A stretch of 64,000 bases of DNA, taken from contig NW_003101682.1 in NCBI RefSeq assembly GCF_000003855.2, positions 1,117,178 to 1,181,177 of the forward strand. Direction: 5' to 3'. The translations under genes and the position numbers were made by a program. The notes beneath the pieces are model-generated. The model had not been told where the DNA came from. It worked only from the letters and a program-made list of their open reading frames with translations, and made no database searches. Shown here piece after piece: positions 1 through 11,575 of the stretch (the first letter of the stretch is position 1; every line of letters starts with the position of its first letter). Source of the DNA: Blastomyces gilchristii SLH14081 (taxonomy: Eukaryota; Ascomycota; Eurotiomycetes; Onygenales; Ajellomycetaceae).

Positions 1-787
1 AACGTCACGGGCCACAACAACCATGAGCACCAGCCTGAGGGCCGTGGTAAGGGAAAGAAGAATGGCTTCTTTTCTGGTGTCAACCACTTCAACCCGTCCA
101 GCCCGCTGTATGAGGCCAAGCACGTACCGCTCATCCTCCTCAGCGACCTGGGCTTGATGATCACAGGCTCCGCGCTGTACTGGGTTGGCCAGAACTTCGG
201 CTGGGCGAACCTTGCCGTGTGGTACTTCGTGCCATACCTGTGGGTCAACCATTGGCTAGGTATGTAGAAATCAACTCAAATCTCCCCCTCAATGATTTCC
301 TTTCTCGTCTCCTTTCACTACCCTCGGAAAGACAAAAAAGAAACAAATTAACACCCCCCCCCCCAAACAGTCGCCATCACCTACCTCCAACACACCGACC
401 CCACCCTCCCCCACTACGCCTCGCAAGCCTGGACCTTCACCCCGCGGAGCCGCAGCCACCATCGACCGCGAATTTGGTTTCATCGGCCGCTACCTCTTCC
501 ACGGCATCATCGAGACCCACGTTCTGCACCACTACGTCAGCACGATCCCGTTCTACAACGCCGACGAGGCCAGCGAGGCCATCAAGCCCGTCATGGGCAA
601 GCATTACCGCTCAGACACCAAGGATGGGAGCTGGGGGTTCATCAAGTCGCTGTGGAAGAGTGCCCGGACGTGCCACTGGGTGGAGCCGTGTGAGGGTGCG
701 AAGGGCGAGGGACAGCATGTTTATTTCTTCCGGAATCGGAATAATATCGGTGTTAGGCCTTCTGCCGTGGCGACGAAGTCGTCGTAG
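1..787 (+). CDS. Delta-12 fatty acid desaturase (FAD2 type), 5'-partial, with an apparent frameshift
   Basis: Two exons are visible, 1-259 and 371-787, separated by a 111-nt GT-AG intron; the 5' part lies outside the window. Exon 1 reads in frame 1 and ends in VNHWL; exon 2 resumes VAITYLQHTDPTLPHY, typical of membrane delta-12 (oleate to linoleate) desaturases of the ER. Exon 2 carries the third histidine box, HVLHH followed by YVSTIPFYNADEA, which ligates the di-iron centre. The C-terminus is VRPSAVATKSS. Oddity: the frame of VAITYLQ changes at a four-C run (440-443), and everything downstream, including the histidine box, is in the next frame. One C fewer would keep the family reading. Because this is normally a conserved housekeeping enzyme, a base-calling error is more likely than a dead gene, but the sequence alone cannot decide. 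The family assignment is firm. Confidence 0.85.
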
Positions 788-2745
788 GATCTAATTGCTT
801 TTTATTTTGTTATTATTTCTCCTCTCGTTTCGTTTTTCGCTCTCTTTTGTTTTTCGGCTCCTGTTTTGTGTCGCTTTTCCCTGGCTGCTCTTTCCGGATA
901 AGTATAGAAAGATGAAGGAAAGGGAGGGCGCCATCATCTTTTTTATCATATATATAAATAGAGAAAGTAATGGATGGATGGATGGGGATGATAATGAGTC
1001 TTGATACTCCATTCTTTTCCTTCTCACACCAACCCAGCCCCGGTCCCGGTCCCAGTCCCTCGTCCCGCCGCCATCCATCCACTCTCAAGACGAAACCGAG
1101 AATCGACGGAAGCCATGAAACCCTCTTCCAACACCATCAGCACGTCTGTATAATTCTATCAATCAACAGGCGGAATATTTTCCTCTCTATTCTTTCTGGC
1201 GTTGGGTGGGGAAAGGGAGTGCTATTACATACCTAGACGGACTTACCTTGCTTTATCTCCTCTCTTTCTGATTTTTTTTGGGCCTTCACAGAACGCGATG
1301 CGATGCGGATGACCCTCTTTTTTTCCTGTTTTTCGCTTCGCATACAAAATACCAAGAAGGGAGCGAGGGTGGGCGGCGAAAGAGAAAAAACCTGACATTT
1401 AGAGACCGCAAATCCCAAGTCCTTTGATTCCGATGCCGTCTTCTTCTTGCTTGTCATGTTCGAGCTTCTCATTGACAAAACATGTTTTGGACTGTTGTTT
1501 CGTTTCCCTTTTGATGCCTCGAGTTGCTTCTTTCTTTTTTTTTTGCTCACTCATCTTAAAAAGCGATATAGAAATACGCACTTTACCAGGCTAAATAACC
1601 TACCATATCGACGAATTAATGAAAAAGAAAAAAATGGACATATCCATCCTGCAGTACATCACCCGCCTTCCTTGGTTCCCAGATATGCGAATGGTTATCA
1701 TCATCGCAGTTGAGGAGTTGGGAGGAAAGGTAGAAGAACCAGTATGGCGACCTGAATGAATAAGTCAATGCCATTCTAAGCAATGTATACGTAAAGCATA
1801 CCTGGCTAAAATCCATTGCCTGCGAATTTCCTCTGATAAAAAATATCCGGTTTCATCATTTTGCTGGACTTTTCGATCTCGAACTCAAAACGAAGGGGGA
1901 AATGATAAACTGATAGAAAAAAGAAAAGAAAAAAAAAGAATCATCGGAGAAGAAAGAAAACAAATGGAAGAGTGGGCAAGAACAATGGCCACATGCAAGA
2001 CAGGCGGCAGCTTTCCTTTTGCCAGGCAAGATGCAGCTCAGTATAAGCTGCAGAGTAACGTTGATGATATATCTATATATCTATATATATAGGATGATCC
2101 TGCAGCGGGGTTAGGTTGAATAGCTCAAGTTGCGCCCAACAACGCCCCCGGAGATATGTATAAGAAACTCACATTCTTTCTCTCTCTCTTTCTTTCTTTC
2201 TTTCTTTGCTTCACCCTTGATCCTTGATCTTTTTCCCCGTTTCTTTCTACATATACAACCCCCCCGGTCATCAAGGCTTTTTTCTTTGATCTTTTCCCAT
2301 TTTCCTTCGCGCTTCAATCTCCCTTCTGGCTTCTGTGCACTTTGATCCCCCTGTTCTCCTATGCAAGTTATGATTGAAACCCCCCCGCATCCATCCGGTG
2401 CATCCGCGGTTAGGCAGTGACGTTGCCACATTCAGGCACCCGGGAGTCCTGTTCCTTGCCCTGGAGATCTTGCTTTATGGCATTTTTTGATGTTGATTTT
2501 AGATTTTAGATTTTTAGATTTTTATTTCTATCTATTTATTTATTACTTTTTTTATAGATCTGTTTGGTGGTGGTGGTGGGAGGGGTTGATTGGCTTGGTT
2601 ATTTATACCTGTGAAGAAGGGAGACTATGACGTTATTCTTTATGCCGGGGAAGATCCTCTGGCGTTTTCTTCCTCACAGAGAAGATAGCAGAGAGAGAAA
2701 AAAGACTCCGTAGTGCCCAGCAGGCAGGTTGACAATAAATACTCT
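788..2745. other. Convergent intergenic region with low-complexity tracts
   Basis: No convincing coding sequence. It lies between the 3' ends of the desaturase (+) and the ankyrin pseudogene (-). It holds pyrimidine-rich stretches, a TTTC microsatellite near 2187-2207, an alternating TA tract near 2068-2090 and a GGTGGT run near 2570. Open frames here are short, overlap on both strands and look compositional. Confidence 0.6.
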
Positions 2746-2754
2746 GGGTCACCC

Positions 2755-4030
2755 ATTAGTATTATTGAGCAAAATGTCCACCGCATCCCAACGCTTTATA
2801 CGTGAAGCATTCTCCAAGGGCAGCGGGTTTCCAATATTCTGATCCACGCCCCTGCCTGCGTAGCAGAAATTCAAGCTGCACCGGACAAACAGCTTCAATC
2901 GCCGCATGCAGCGCCGTCCCCCTCTCATACGGGATATGATAAAAGTATCTGTACGGTTCCTCGACCGCATTGATATCAACCGGCAGCTTGATGCAAGGCC
3001 GTTCGTCCATGTACGTCCTTTGCGGGTAGATCAATTCCGGAGTTGATGAATAGCTGGATGAGCGGCATTATTGCTGGCGAATTGGGAAGTACCTGAATTG
3101 CCCATTGGAGCACCGTGTGCCCTCCAAGCAGATAGGTCCGCGCCAGTGTCCAAGAGCATTCGGATGATAATTTTATTGCCACCCTTGACAGCGGAATGCA
3201 GCACACTCGATCCATCGCTTTGCACAGAGCTTACATCGGCCCCGGAATCAAGCAGAATACGAACTGCTGCCTCATGACCTCGTTCTGCTGCGGCATGTAG
3301 CGCGCGGTGATTCCAACCATCACACTGGGCAGAGACAGCAGCTCCAGCGCCCAAGAGAATCCATAATATTTGGCAGTGATTCCGCCGGGCGGCTATTTCC
3401 AAGAGAGTCCGCCCATGTTCCACCTGGCTCTCGTATCCGCCCCAGCTTCGACAAGCAGCTGCACCATTTTGTCATCACTGTGAAATATAGCAAGTATCCA
3501 AGCACCCCCTTCTCGTAGCTGCAAGTTCACGCGCGTGCCCGCTTCAATTAATACTGGAGGCCACGGCTCTTTTCCGAGCACGAATGGCATGGACTAGAGC
3601 TGTTTCACCATCGCTATCGCACGGGGAGAGGTCAGCTCCGGCACTGATGAGTAGTTTGACTGTGCGCATTCAGGCAATCTTTCATGTTAAGCATTGTCGT
3701 GTGTCCGTTGGGGTATAGAGTGGAGACGTCTGCTCCAGCCTAGAGCAGAATTTTGACCTGCCCTGAACAGCTAGAATCAAGGACGTGAGTCCGGCATCGT
3801 TGGTGATTGAGCCGTTCACTCTCCTGGAAAAGGAATCGCTCGATCAGTTTGTCGTGCCCGGTCGGAAGCTAAGTAATGCAAGAGAGTATTTCCAGCTCTA
3901 TCTTGGGCAAAGGCAATTCGGGGGATTATGTATGTGGCAAGTTCATTTGCTGCATGCAAGGGCTGGGATGATGTCGGAAGGCAAAAGTAGCTCAACGATG
4001 TATATTAGTATTTCGGGAGGGATCCCGATC
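2755..4030 (-). pseudogene. Ankyrin-repeat protein pseudogene
   Basis: On the minus strand several ankyrin-repeat units can be read, but in changing frames. Recognisable pieces are LLISAGADLSPCDSDGETAL (about 3590-3660), LLVEAGADTRA (about 3430-3470), GWNHRALHAAAERGHEAAV and LLDSGADVSSVQSDGSSVLH (about 3200-3330), HTVLQWAIQ and LFINSGIDLPAKDVHGRTAL (about 3000-3110) and ERGTALHAAIEAVCPVQLEF (about 2850-2930). Frames switch near 3420, 3140 and 2990, and stop codons interrupt the upstream part near 3690-3780. No start codon gives a complete protein. Ankyrin repeats bind proteins; nothing shows a particular partner. Four or more disruptions argue for real decay rather than sequencing error, although introns could account for one or two of them. 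Confidence 0.7.
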
Positions 4031-5284
4031 TAAAAGATTTAGTGACCTTATGGTGAACTGGTGAACTGTACTCTATATTAGAAGGGATATTTGCGATGTT
4101 TGAGATGTATCCTTTTCTCCTTCTTCTCTCCTCTTTTTGAAGTTTGGATATAATAGTGCCGGCGACCAGAAGGATAGCTAATTACAGCGTAACTACTCAT
4201 GTTCAGGCGACGCTATCAGGCAGCTGCAGCGATATATAACTCTGGGCTGCAATCTCGACAATGCTCAAAAACAGTGCAAAAAAGGGACAAGTGGATTTTA
4301 GCTGCATATACGGAGTATACCAGATAGATCCATTTATTCGCATATTGATCCAGTAAACTGTCAGTGACAGGTTTTGATGGCTTTCTTCGCGGATGTGGCG
4401 TAAGTAATTAAATATCCTGACAACAAGGTGTCAACCATATACCGCAATCCGTGTATCAGCTGCAGGAATTCCTTCACGATTGTTTACATAGCAGATGTAA
4501 ATGATAGGGCGTGTCAAGTCTTAAGTCTAAGCATTCTTTGTTAGCTTTCCCGGGGTCGACTTTGTTGTCGTCATGTCTCCCTCCTCCATAGGTTGAACCC
4601 CTTTTACTTCAGCACCACGCTATTCCTACGCTTGTCTGATATGGCCAAACAGCATTTCATTTTCCAATGGTAAATGTATTTTGTAAGATAACTAGCTAAG
4701 CTATCTGCTTGTATTATGTGTTCAAACATTTCCTCTCCCCCTTGAAGGAGTCTCCCGATTCCTACACGTATAAGACGGTGTGAAATCTGCTATTTGCTGA
4801 TAGGCTGTTGGGAGCCAGCAATGTTCAATTGCATCTCTACCAACCGCCAAAGGTCTCTTTCCGTGAAGAACGTCCCGCTGCCCGTCATTATCGAACTCGA
4901 GACATCTTGTCGCCCCAATGTGTCACCTCCCTCCCCACGTAATGTACCAAGAGGCACGTCAACCTCTTTTCTCATTCTAAAACAGCGGGGATATTCCACG
5001 GAGGAATTAGAAATACAATTAAATGGCATACTAAGGGTGACAAATCATTTAGCAAATTTTTCCTGGCAAGAGGGTGATGTAGCTGGCTTGTCCTTGCGGT
5101 CTATGACTTAGAAATTTATTATTTCTTGCACAGCTTCAAAGGTTGATAAAGCTGGTCCAATCCCTCTAGCACTATAGTCGTGGTAGAATAGGCTTGGTCA
5201 ACAAACGCTGCAAATGCTCATATACTGCCGGCCATGACTACGAACATGATATCGATCGATCTGTAGATAGAAAGACGCCAATGT
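4031..5284. other. Intergenic region, no gene recognised
   Basis: It lies between the 5' side of the ankyrin pseudogene and the 3' end of the RAD57-like gene. Overlapping open frames on both strands at 4790-5111 (105 aa on plus, 79 aa on minus) have no recognisable motif and are treated as chance. A TACGGAGTA motif lies at 4309-4317. Confidence 0.5.
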
Positions 5285-7123
5285 TCAATCGTCGCTAATC
5301 GGAATAATACCTCGTATCCCGCTTGGGTGTATTTCGAATCCGACCGTGCTAAACATGGGATCATATTCGACCATCTCTTTGCTTCCAGTTGGTCCGTTGT
5401 CATCATCATCATCATCATCATCGCCTAGACACTGTTTAGGGTCCCCGGACGTCCACGGTGAGAACACAACTTGAATCGTCCGCTGTTTCCGATATGAAGG
5501 GATGGTGGCAGAAAGAAGGTCATCATTAAGTTCAGCTATAGAGTTCACGGGGTTGGGTTTCCGCTCATTTGGAGTCTCCCCTTTCTGAGTATCTCCATTC
5601 TCAGATGATTTTTTTTGAATAGGTTCACGTTTTAAGGGTGTGCGCATTTGGGGCTCCGCGGGACTTTGAGAACTGGGTTCTTTAGGAACATCGTATGCGG
5701 AAGGCACCGAAGACAATAAAGCGTTCGAATCTGACATTTGCCAAACACCCCCTGTATCCGAGTTTTCAATTCGAACGGTCTCTATCTTAAGTACAATACG
5801 GCAGGCAATCTGGTTTGTCCAGACAATGCCAAGCGCGGGCGTTTTCCATTCCGAATGGGAATTCATATGCATCGCGTCTAGGGTAGATGCATGCGGATCA
5901 CCCCAGCCAGTGAAAAAGGGCCGCTGGTAGTCAACCTTCAGCAGTGCAGCTAGGTCAAGAACACTCAAAGAAAATTCATCATCCTCGGCCTCAACCATGG
6001 ACGACGGGATGGGAGACGACGTAAATCCAAGCTGATGAGATGGCGATGACCTAGGACCCTCAGAATCATACGCGAAAGTCTCTTCGGGATGAGAAGATGG
6101 TGGCTGGGATGGATGCTGGGAAAGGGATTCCTCAAAATAACTGCTTGTGGGTGGTTCAGGTTCGTCTGCCCATAGAACGTCCTCCATGTGGATCCTATCT
6201 GACACTTGGTTCGCAACAACAATGGCGATATTCTGATTGGCGGCTAAGTTCCGTAGAAACTGGCCAAGCTTTTTAAGCTGCCATGCCCGAACCAGTAAGC
6301 CATCCACATTATCCGAATCACTCTCAGCGCGATAGTTGGCTGCTATAGAATCGATAACGACGAGGCCAACATTGTACCGGGACACAGCCACTGGAATTTG
6401 ATAATTGAGAATGTGATCCTGGGACTCAAGATCGATGGTAGTTATAGCCAAGATGTTTTCCAAGGACGGGCGAGGAGACTCCTCTGGTAGGGTAGAAATT
6501 ATAGGGTGTTCCTCAAGAAGCTGTGACAGCCTGCCTGTAGGCAGATCTGACTCCGTGGAGAAGTAGAGAGCCTTTTGAGATGTTCCATATGGTGGAGGAA
6601 GCTGAACGGAAAGCAATAAATGGAGAAGGAATTGTGTTTTGCCGCATCCGCTGCCATAGTTACGGAATGTCAGCAGCCGTTGAACAATGTGATGGTGAGT
6701 GTAACTGTCTTACCTTTCTCCTGCCAGCTCTGTTACATATCCCGTCGAAATGCCACCTGCCAGGGCCTGATCTAAAACCGGGTCCAACGTGCTAATGAAC
6801 GAAAGCGTAGGCAACCTCTGGCCTTGTTTCACATCTGGATCCCCGTGGTCCTCCACTTTATCGCGCACGTTACCGTCCAGGCTTCTAGACACCCCATCCG
6901 CCGACTCCTGATATTCGCCCAGGCCAAGATCTCGATGCAAGGCATTGATCACATCCCCCGCCAGAGCACGCACGTCCGTCACGGCGACTTTTGCCTGCTT
7001 GGCAATTTCCAATGGGTCAAACAAGACCAGATCTTTCACCGTAATGCTTGCCCTTTCAAGAGAGGGCAATATATGAGCATAGGACTTCGTGGGGAAGTCG
7101 GGAAGTGTGGAGAGTAGATCCAT
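5285..7123 (-). CDS. rad57: DNA repair protein RAD57-like (XRCC3 family RecA/RAD51 paralog)
   Basis: Two exons on the minus strand: 7123-6714 and 6650-5285, with a 63-nt GT-AG intron (6651-6713). The product is about 591 aa. The splice recreates the Walker A loop GESGCGKTQ around residue 137, so the intron splits the P-loop. Walker B is VGLVVIDSIAANYRAE, followed by IAIVVANQVSDRI, both typical of the RAD57/XRCC3 branch rather than RAD51 itself. The N-terminal 130 residues resemble the helical N-terminal domain of RAD51 paralogs. The C-terminal third is acidic and Ser/Pro-rich with a poly-Asp run (from an ATC repeat near 5398-5425) and is less conserved. With RAD55 the protein stabilises RAD51 filaments during homologous recombination in the nucleus. 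It is divergent from the amine oxidase gene and shares a roughly 1-kb upstream region. Confidence 0.85.
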
Positions 7124-7703
7124 GTATCGATCGCGCGACGAGCGCTGAATTTAGATTTGCACGGGGGCACGTCGGGCAGCATAATTACACCAGCCCCTTA
7201 AACCTAGTAAAACTGTGTATCGCTGGGTAGGTAATCGGAATGTCATGTTGGCTTAGTCTTTTGCAAAGTCAGGGTTAGCCCTGTTAGAGCTGGAGTGTAG
7301 TGGCCAAGGAAAGATAACTTTGTCAAAAGCAAATATCCATAATGCTCAAATCACTCCCTTTCCTGCAACCATTCTCGTTGAATTCTAGTCATGGCTCATG
7401 GGTATGTATCGCGACATCGCCAATTGTCACCGCCCATTATTGGGCGCGTCGTTCGCCTTTCAGGTTAGTCAGCACGCGCGTGCCAAGACGGCGGAAACAC
7501 TGGGAAAGCTTCGGAGCGCTTTCCGGCTTCCGTTCAGGGTATGTGTTGGCCGTTAAGTTGGCTGCTGTGCGATGAGGCGATGGCGATAATGATACGATGA
7601 CGATGATGATGTGAGGAGAGTCTCGGGCATCCAGAAAAAAATAGGAGTAATTCTAGAAAAATAACCCCAAATATCCGATCGGAGCCGAGTCTCTGTGCCG
7701 AAC

Positions 7704-7723
7704 CTTATCAGATGATCAGATAA
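7704..7723. promoter_or_regulatory. Inverted pair of GATA-factor sites
   Basis: CTTATC at 7704-7709 and AGATAA at 7718-7723 face each other across 8 bp. Both match the HGATAR consensus of AreA/NIT2-type nitrogen regulators. The pair lies about 400 bp upstream of the amine oxidase start; nitrogen control of amine catabolism would make sense. Function is inferred. Confidence 0.45.
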
Positions 7724-7984
7724 AGCCAGCTTCCCTTCCCGCGCTGTATTGTGGGCACACTCGGGGACTTGCTTTGAATTCCAAGATTAGTTTTATATAA
7801 ACTTGCCGACTTGCAAGCCGAAACCAGTCGGCATTCGCTCCGTGGCTGCTTGACCTTGGTCGCGGGGCCAAATATTCAATCCCCAGGGACCACGCGCCCT
7901 TCTCGTATCCTTGGCCAATGAAACCTGCTGCGGGGTTTATTCCTTCTCGCTGCCATATTTAACCGTCCCCCACCCCCCGATTCC

Positions 7985-8008
7985 TTAACCGCTATATATG
8001 GCGGTTAA
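7985..8008. promoter_or_regulatory. Perfect 8-bp inverted repeat, candidate Zn2Cys6 operator
   Basis: TTAACCGC and GCGGTTAA flank the 8-bp spacer TATATATG. The core reads CCG-N10-CGG, an everted triplet arrangement of the kind bound by fungal binuclear zinc cluster dimers. It sits about 120-140 bp upstream of the amine oxidase ATG and just upstream of the TATA-like element. Confidence 0.4.
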
Positions 8009-8027
8009 TATCTTTGTGGAGAAAGAG

Positions 8028-8036
8028 CATATAAAT
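8028..8036 (+). promoter_or_regulatory. TATA-like element of the amine oxidase gene
   Basis: CATATAAAT lies about 90 bp before the ATG at 8126 and is followed by a pyrimidine-rich stretch, a common fungal core-promoter layout. Confidence 0.4.
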
Positions 8037-8125
8037 TTCTCATTTTCTTTCTACGTTGATTCTTAAACCCCTATTTGAGTGTATTGAAACACTACTGCAT
8101 ATTACTGCCTCCTTAAACTTCAAAG

Positions 8126-10297
8126 ATGTTGTTACCACATCCACTCGAACAGCTGCGGGCAACTGAGATCCACTGTGCTCGAGATGTCATTTTCAAGGTT
8201 AACCCAGGGGTCCTGATCCAGTTTCGTTCGATATTCCTCGAAGAGCCGGCCAAAGCTTCTTTAACAAGCTTCCTGGCAGCGGAACATGGAGGGACACTCA
8301 CTTCTTCCACTCCACGACCACCACGATTGGCCAACGTATACTATGATACCATCCACTCAGACAAGACGCATAAGTATTTTGAAGCCGTGGTTGACTTGGA
8401 TCTAAAGGAAGAGGTGTCCCGTCAGGCCTTTGATAGTTCAATGCAGCCCTCATTTACACTGTAAGGCTTATCCTATATTAAAAGACATAATTTTGTTCTT
8501 CATTCGCAAATGCAACGACCTATGCTAACATTATCAAGGGAGGAATTTTACTCATTTAACGAGGCATGCATGACATCCCCATTGTTCCAGGAAGCTGTAT
8601 CCAAATTCAAGTTACCAGAGGGATTCGTCCTTGAGATTGATCCGTGGCCATATGGCGGGCTCGACCATGGAGAGCCAGATATTCGTTACATGCAGGGGCT
8701 TTGCTTCGCCAAGGACACTCGGAATGGAAATCCAAACTCCAATCATTACGGGTACCCAATTCCTCTCATCCCAGTAATGGATTTCCACAAACGAGAAGTC
8801 ATCAGGGTCGACAAGCTCGCAACGGGAGGGACCGGTGATGGCCTAGCTTGCGACACTACCCCGACAAACGTATTGGACCATACTCGCCCGTCTGAATATG
8901 TCCCTGAACTTCTGGACGTAAAATTACGAACGGACCTCAAACCGCTTAATGTACTCCAGCCCGAAGGACCCTCCTTCCAAGTGAGCAATGGCAGTTTGGT
9001 CGAATGGCAGAAATGGAGATTTCGTGTTGGATTCAACCCTCGAGAAGGCGCTACCATTCACGATATCCATTATGATGGGCGGAGCGTTCTATATCGCCTG
9101 AGTTTCTCTGAAATGACGGTTCCCTATGGGGACCCTCGGCCTCCATTTCATCGAAAGCAAGCCTTTGATTTTGGCGATGGTGGCGCTGGGCGGTCTGCTA
9201 ACAATCTGGCTTTGGGCTGTGATTGCCTAGGTGTTATCCAATACTTGGACGGATTTAACATCGACGCGTCAGGTCAGCCTTCCGTGGCTAAGAACGTAGT
9301 CTGCGTCCACGAACAGGACAACGGCATCGGATGGAAGCACACTAACTTCCGTACCGACAGGGCTGTGGTTACCCGCTATCGTGAACTTGTGGTGCAGTTC
9401 ATCATCACTCTTGCCAACTACGAGTATATTTTCGCATACAAATTTGACCAAGCCGGAGGAATTACTGTCGAAACCCGAGCGACTGGTATTGTCTCAGTGA
9501 TTAACATTGATCACGGAAAAACCTCCCCGTGGGGTAATGTAGTATCTCCCGGCGCCTTGGCTCAGAACCATCAGCACATATTCTGTCTTCGCATTGACCC
9601 CGCGATCAATGGCTATCGGAATACAATTTTCCGCGAAGAATCTCTACCAATGCCCATGGATATCCATACCAATCCGTTCGGGAATGGCTATCAGGTAGTT
9701 ACGCAGCCGGTAGCCACTTCCGGCGGATTCGACGCTTCTCCAAGCACCAACTTAACAATCAAAATGTCCAATACCAACGTTCTAAACCCCATTTCCGGCC
9801 GCCCCGTCTCCTACAAATTTACTCCCCCAGCTACACAGCTTCTGCTCGCGGACCCTCGATCCACCGTCGCGCAGCGTGCCCAGTTCGCAAAACACCACGT
9901 CTGGGTGACGAGACACAGGGACGGCGAATTCTTTGCCGGCGGCAAATTCACCAATCAGTCCCGGACCGAACGGGGCGGCGTTGGCGACGCTGCCGCCCGA
10001 AATGAAAACACCCTTGACACCGACGTGGTGATCTGGTCGGTCTTTGGGCTTAGTCACAATCCTCGCGTGGAGGACTGGCCCGTGATGCCAATTGAGAAAA
10101 TGGAAGTGCACCTGCGACCTGCTGATTTCTTTGATCGTAACCCTGCGTTGGATGTTCCTGGGACTAAAAACCCAACGAGCGTGCTTGTTGATGGTAAGAC
10201 TGACGATTGCTGTGCTGCGGGTGGGAAGGTTCAGCGGGCACCTGAATCACATCGTCAGAGTTCGCAGGATATTCCTGTGAAGGATAGTAAGCTGTAA
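8126..10297 (+). CDS. Copper amine oxidase (TPQ-dependent), peroxisomal
   Basis: Exons 8126-8460 and 8539-10297 (78-nt GT-AG intron) encode 697 aa, the usual length for fungal copper amine oxidases. The enzyme oxidises primary amines to aldehydes, releasing ammonia and hydrogen peroxide. The N-terminal part holds the small N2/N3 domains. The catalytic domain shows DFGDGGAG with the general-base Asp, the topaquinone precursor Tyr in LANYEYIFAY, copper ligands in HQHIF, and the third His in VTRHRDGEFF. The protein ends in DSKL; the final SKL is a type 1 peroxisomal targeting signal, consistent with peroxide production. The intron joins QPSFTL to EEFYSF in phase. Upstream GATA sites and a CCG/CGG inverted repeat suggest nitrogen and pathway-specific control. 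Whether the substrate is methylamine, tyramine or phenethylamine cannot be told from sequence. Confidence 0.93.
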
Positions 10298-10870
10298 AGT
10301 AGAGCTTTCTGGGTTGTTATCATTCTTATTATTATTTATGTGATCAATGATTGATGGATGGTGATTGGTGATGGGGGGGGCTGATGTTTGGGATTCCTTT
10401 TTTAGACACGGAGTTATGAATTTTTAGTAGTTACTTGATATTGTCTTCTGACACACTTAATTAACGTAGTTGACTACGTAGTTAAATCTCAACGCCAATG
10501 ATACTACATATTTATTTAGTTACATCTATTCATTCATATCTATATTTCTAGGAGATTTCCCACACACGCCCGTATTCCGTACATTTGAGATAGGTATATC
10601 TGTTAGTTCTCATCCCCTGGCTTTGGGACTTATGAGTTATATAACTAAGCCCCCGAGCCCCACGCGATCCGTGGTTGTATCCCGCCGCTGGTTTAACTCA
10701 GTCGAACCGCCCGGAATCGGCAGTCTTCCGCACCCTCACCTGAGAAAACCTGAATATACGTGACGTCTTTTGATCATTCCTCACCAACTTCGACAGGTAT
10801 CAGAGTAAATAAATTAGAAAACAAATAGTACAATATAATCAGACTTCCTTCCCCTCGACACAGTGTCAAA
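10298..10870. other. Intergenic region (3' of amine oxidase, promoter of Dabb gene)
   Basis: It is AT-rich with short repeats; no gene is seen. It holds the 3' UTR of the amine oxidase and the promoter of the downstream small gene. Confidence 0.5.
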
Positions 10871-11575
10871 ATGGCAGTATTCCACATAGGTGCGTTCTTT
10901 TCAGTCACCTCCCTGCGCCCTTCCTCTTCGCCCACCATACCTCTCTAGAAAGAAAAAAAAAAACGCTAAAACCAATCTGAATCCCACGCACAGTCCTCTT
11001 CAAGCTAAAGCCCGGCGTCACGGCGGCTCAGATAGATGAATTCAAGAAGGCATGCAAGGCTATGGTTGGGCAGGTCCCAGGTACGTTTATGTCATGAACA
11101 GTGAGTGGTAGTTACATCGCATTGGCAGCGGTTGCGTTTCAAATACCTACACTACGTTAGCCATGCTTGAAGCGTTGGAGATCCCGAGTTCCCCCCCAAA
11201 AAGGGAGAACTTCAAGTTCCATTGCAGATACCGTCCTTAGAAGCAAGAAAAAAAAAAAGGCACGAATTCCTGAAACATTTTTTGAACAGGCCTTCGCGAA
11301 ATACACAATAACCCACCATTGGCCATGACAGCATCCCGGGCCAAGGGGTATGATATGGGCTTGTTGGCCATTTTGGAAAAGCCGGATGATATCTCGGTAT
11401 ATGCAGGGCATCCGTCGCATTTGGAGTATGTCAGCGGTCTTCCTCCTCCTCTTTCCCCACCTTTATTTTTATTTTTATTTTAAAAAAATTTATCATTGAT
11501 TTATATTGGAGCAGGGTGCAAAAGCTACGAGAAGAGATATGCGATGACGCATTGGCATACGATATGGAGTTTTAA
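10871..11575 (+). CDS. Stress-responsive A/B barrel (Dabb) domain protein
   Basis: Four small exons (10871-10889, 10994-11080, 11290-11425, 11515-11575) with canonical GT-AG introns give a 100-aa protein that is one Dabb domain. It opens with the typical strand MAVFHIVLFKLKPGVTAAQI, continues with a helix (DEFKKACKAMVGQVPGL), then GYDMGLLAILEKPDDISVY and the end-of-fold motif GHPSHLEVQKLREEICDD. Dabb proteins are dimeric ferredoxin-like alpha/beta barrels. Some are stress-induced proteins of unknown role and others are small cyclases or monooxygenases in polyketide pathways. No polyketide gene is nearby, so a general stress or small-molecule role is more likely. Introns make up more than half of the locus, so single-frame gene finding would miss it. 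No signal peptide is seen. Confidence 0.85.

Larger units (their letters stand above)
7124..8125. promoter_or_regulatory. Bidirectional promoter region between RAD57-like gene and amine oxidase
   Basis: This is the 1-kb region upstream of both divergent genes. It contains a pair of inverted GATA sites (7704-7723), a CCG-N10-CGG inverted repeat (7985-8008), a TATA-like element (8028-8036) and a pyrimidine-rich stretch before the plus-strand start. Short open frames here have no recognisable content. Confidence 0.6.

Noticed and set aside
219..794. 191-aa plus-strand open frame over the desaturase
   Set aside because: It runs through the intron and an alternative frame; the desaturase exons with HVLHH explain the region.
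3785..4033. 82-aa plus-strand open frame
   Set aside because: It lies antisense to the ankyrin pseudogene and shows no domain.
4790..5111. Overlapping open frames of 105 aa (+) and 79 aa (-)
   Set aside because: No motif on either strand, no splice partners and no signal; likely chance.
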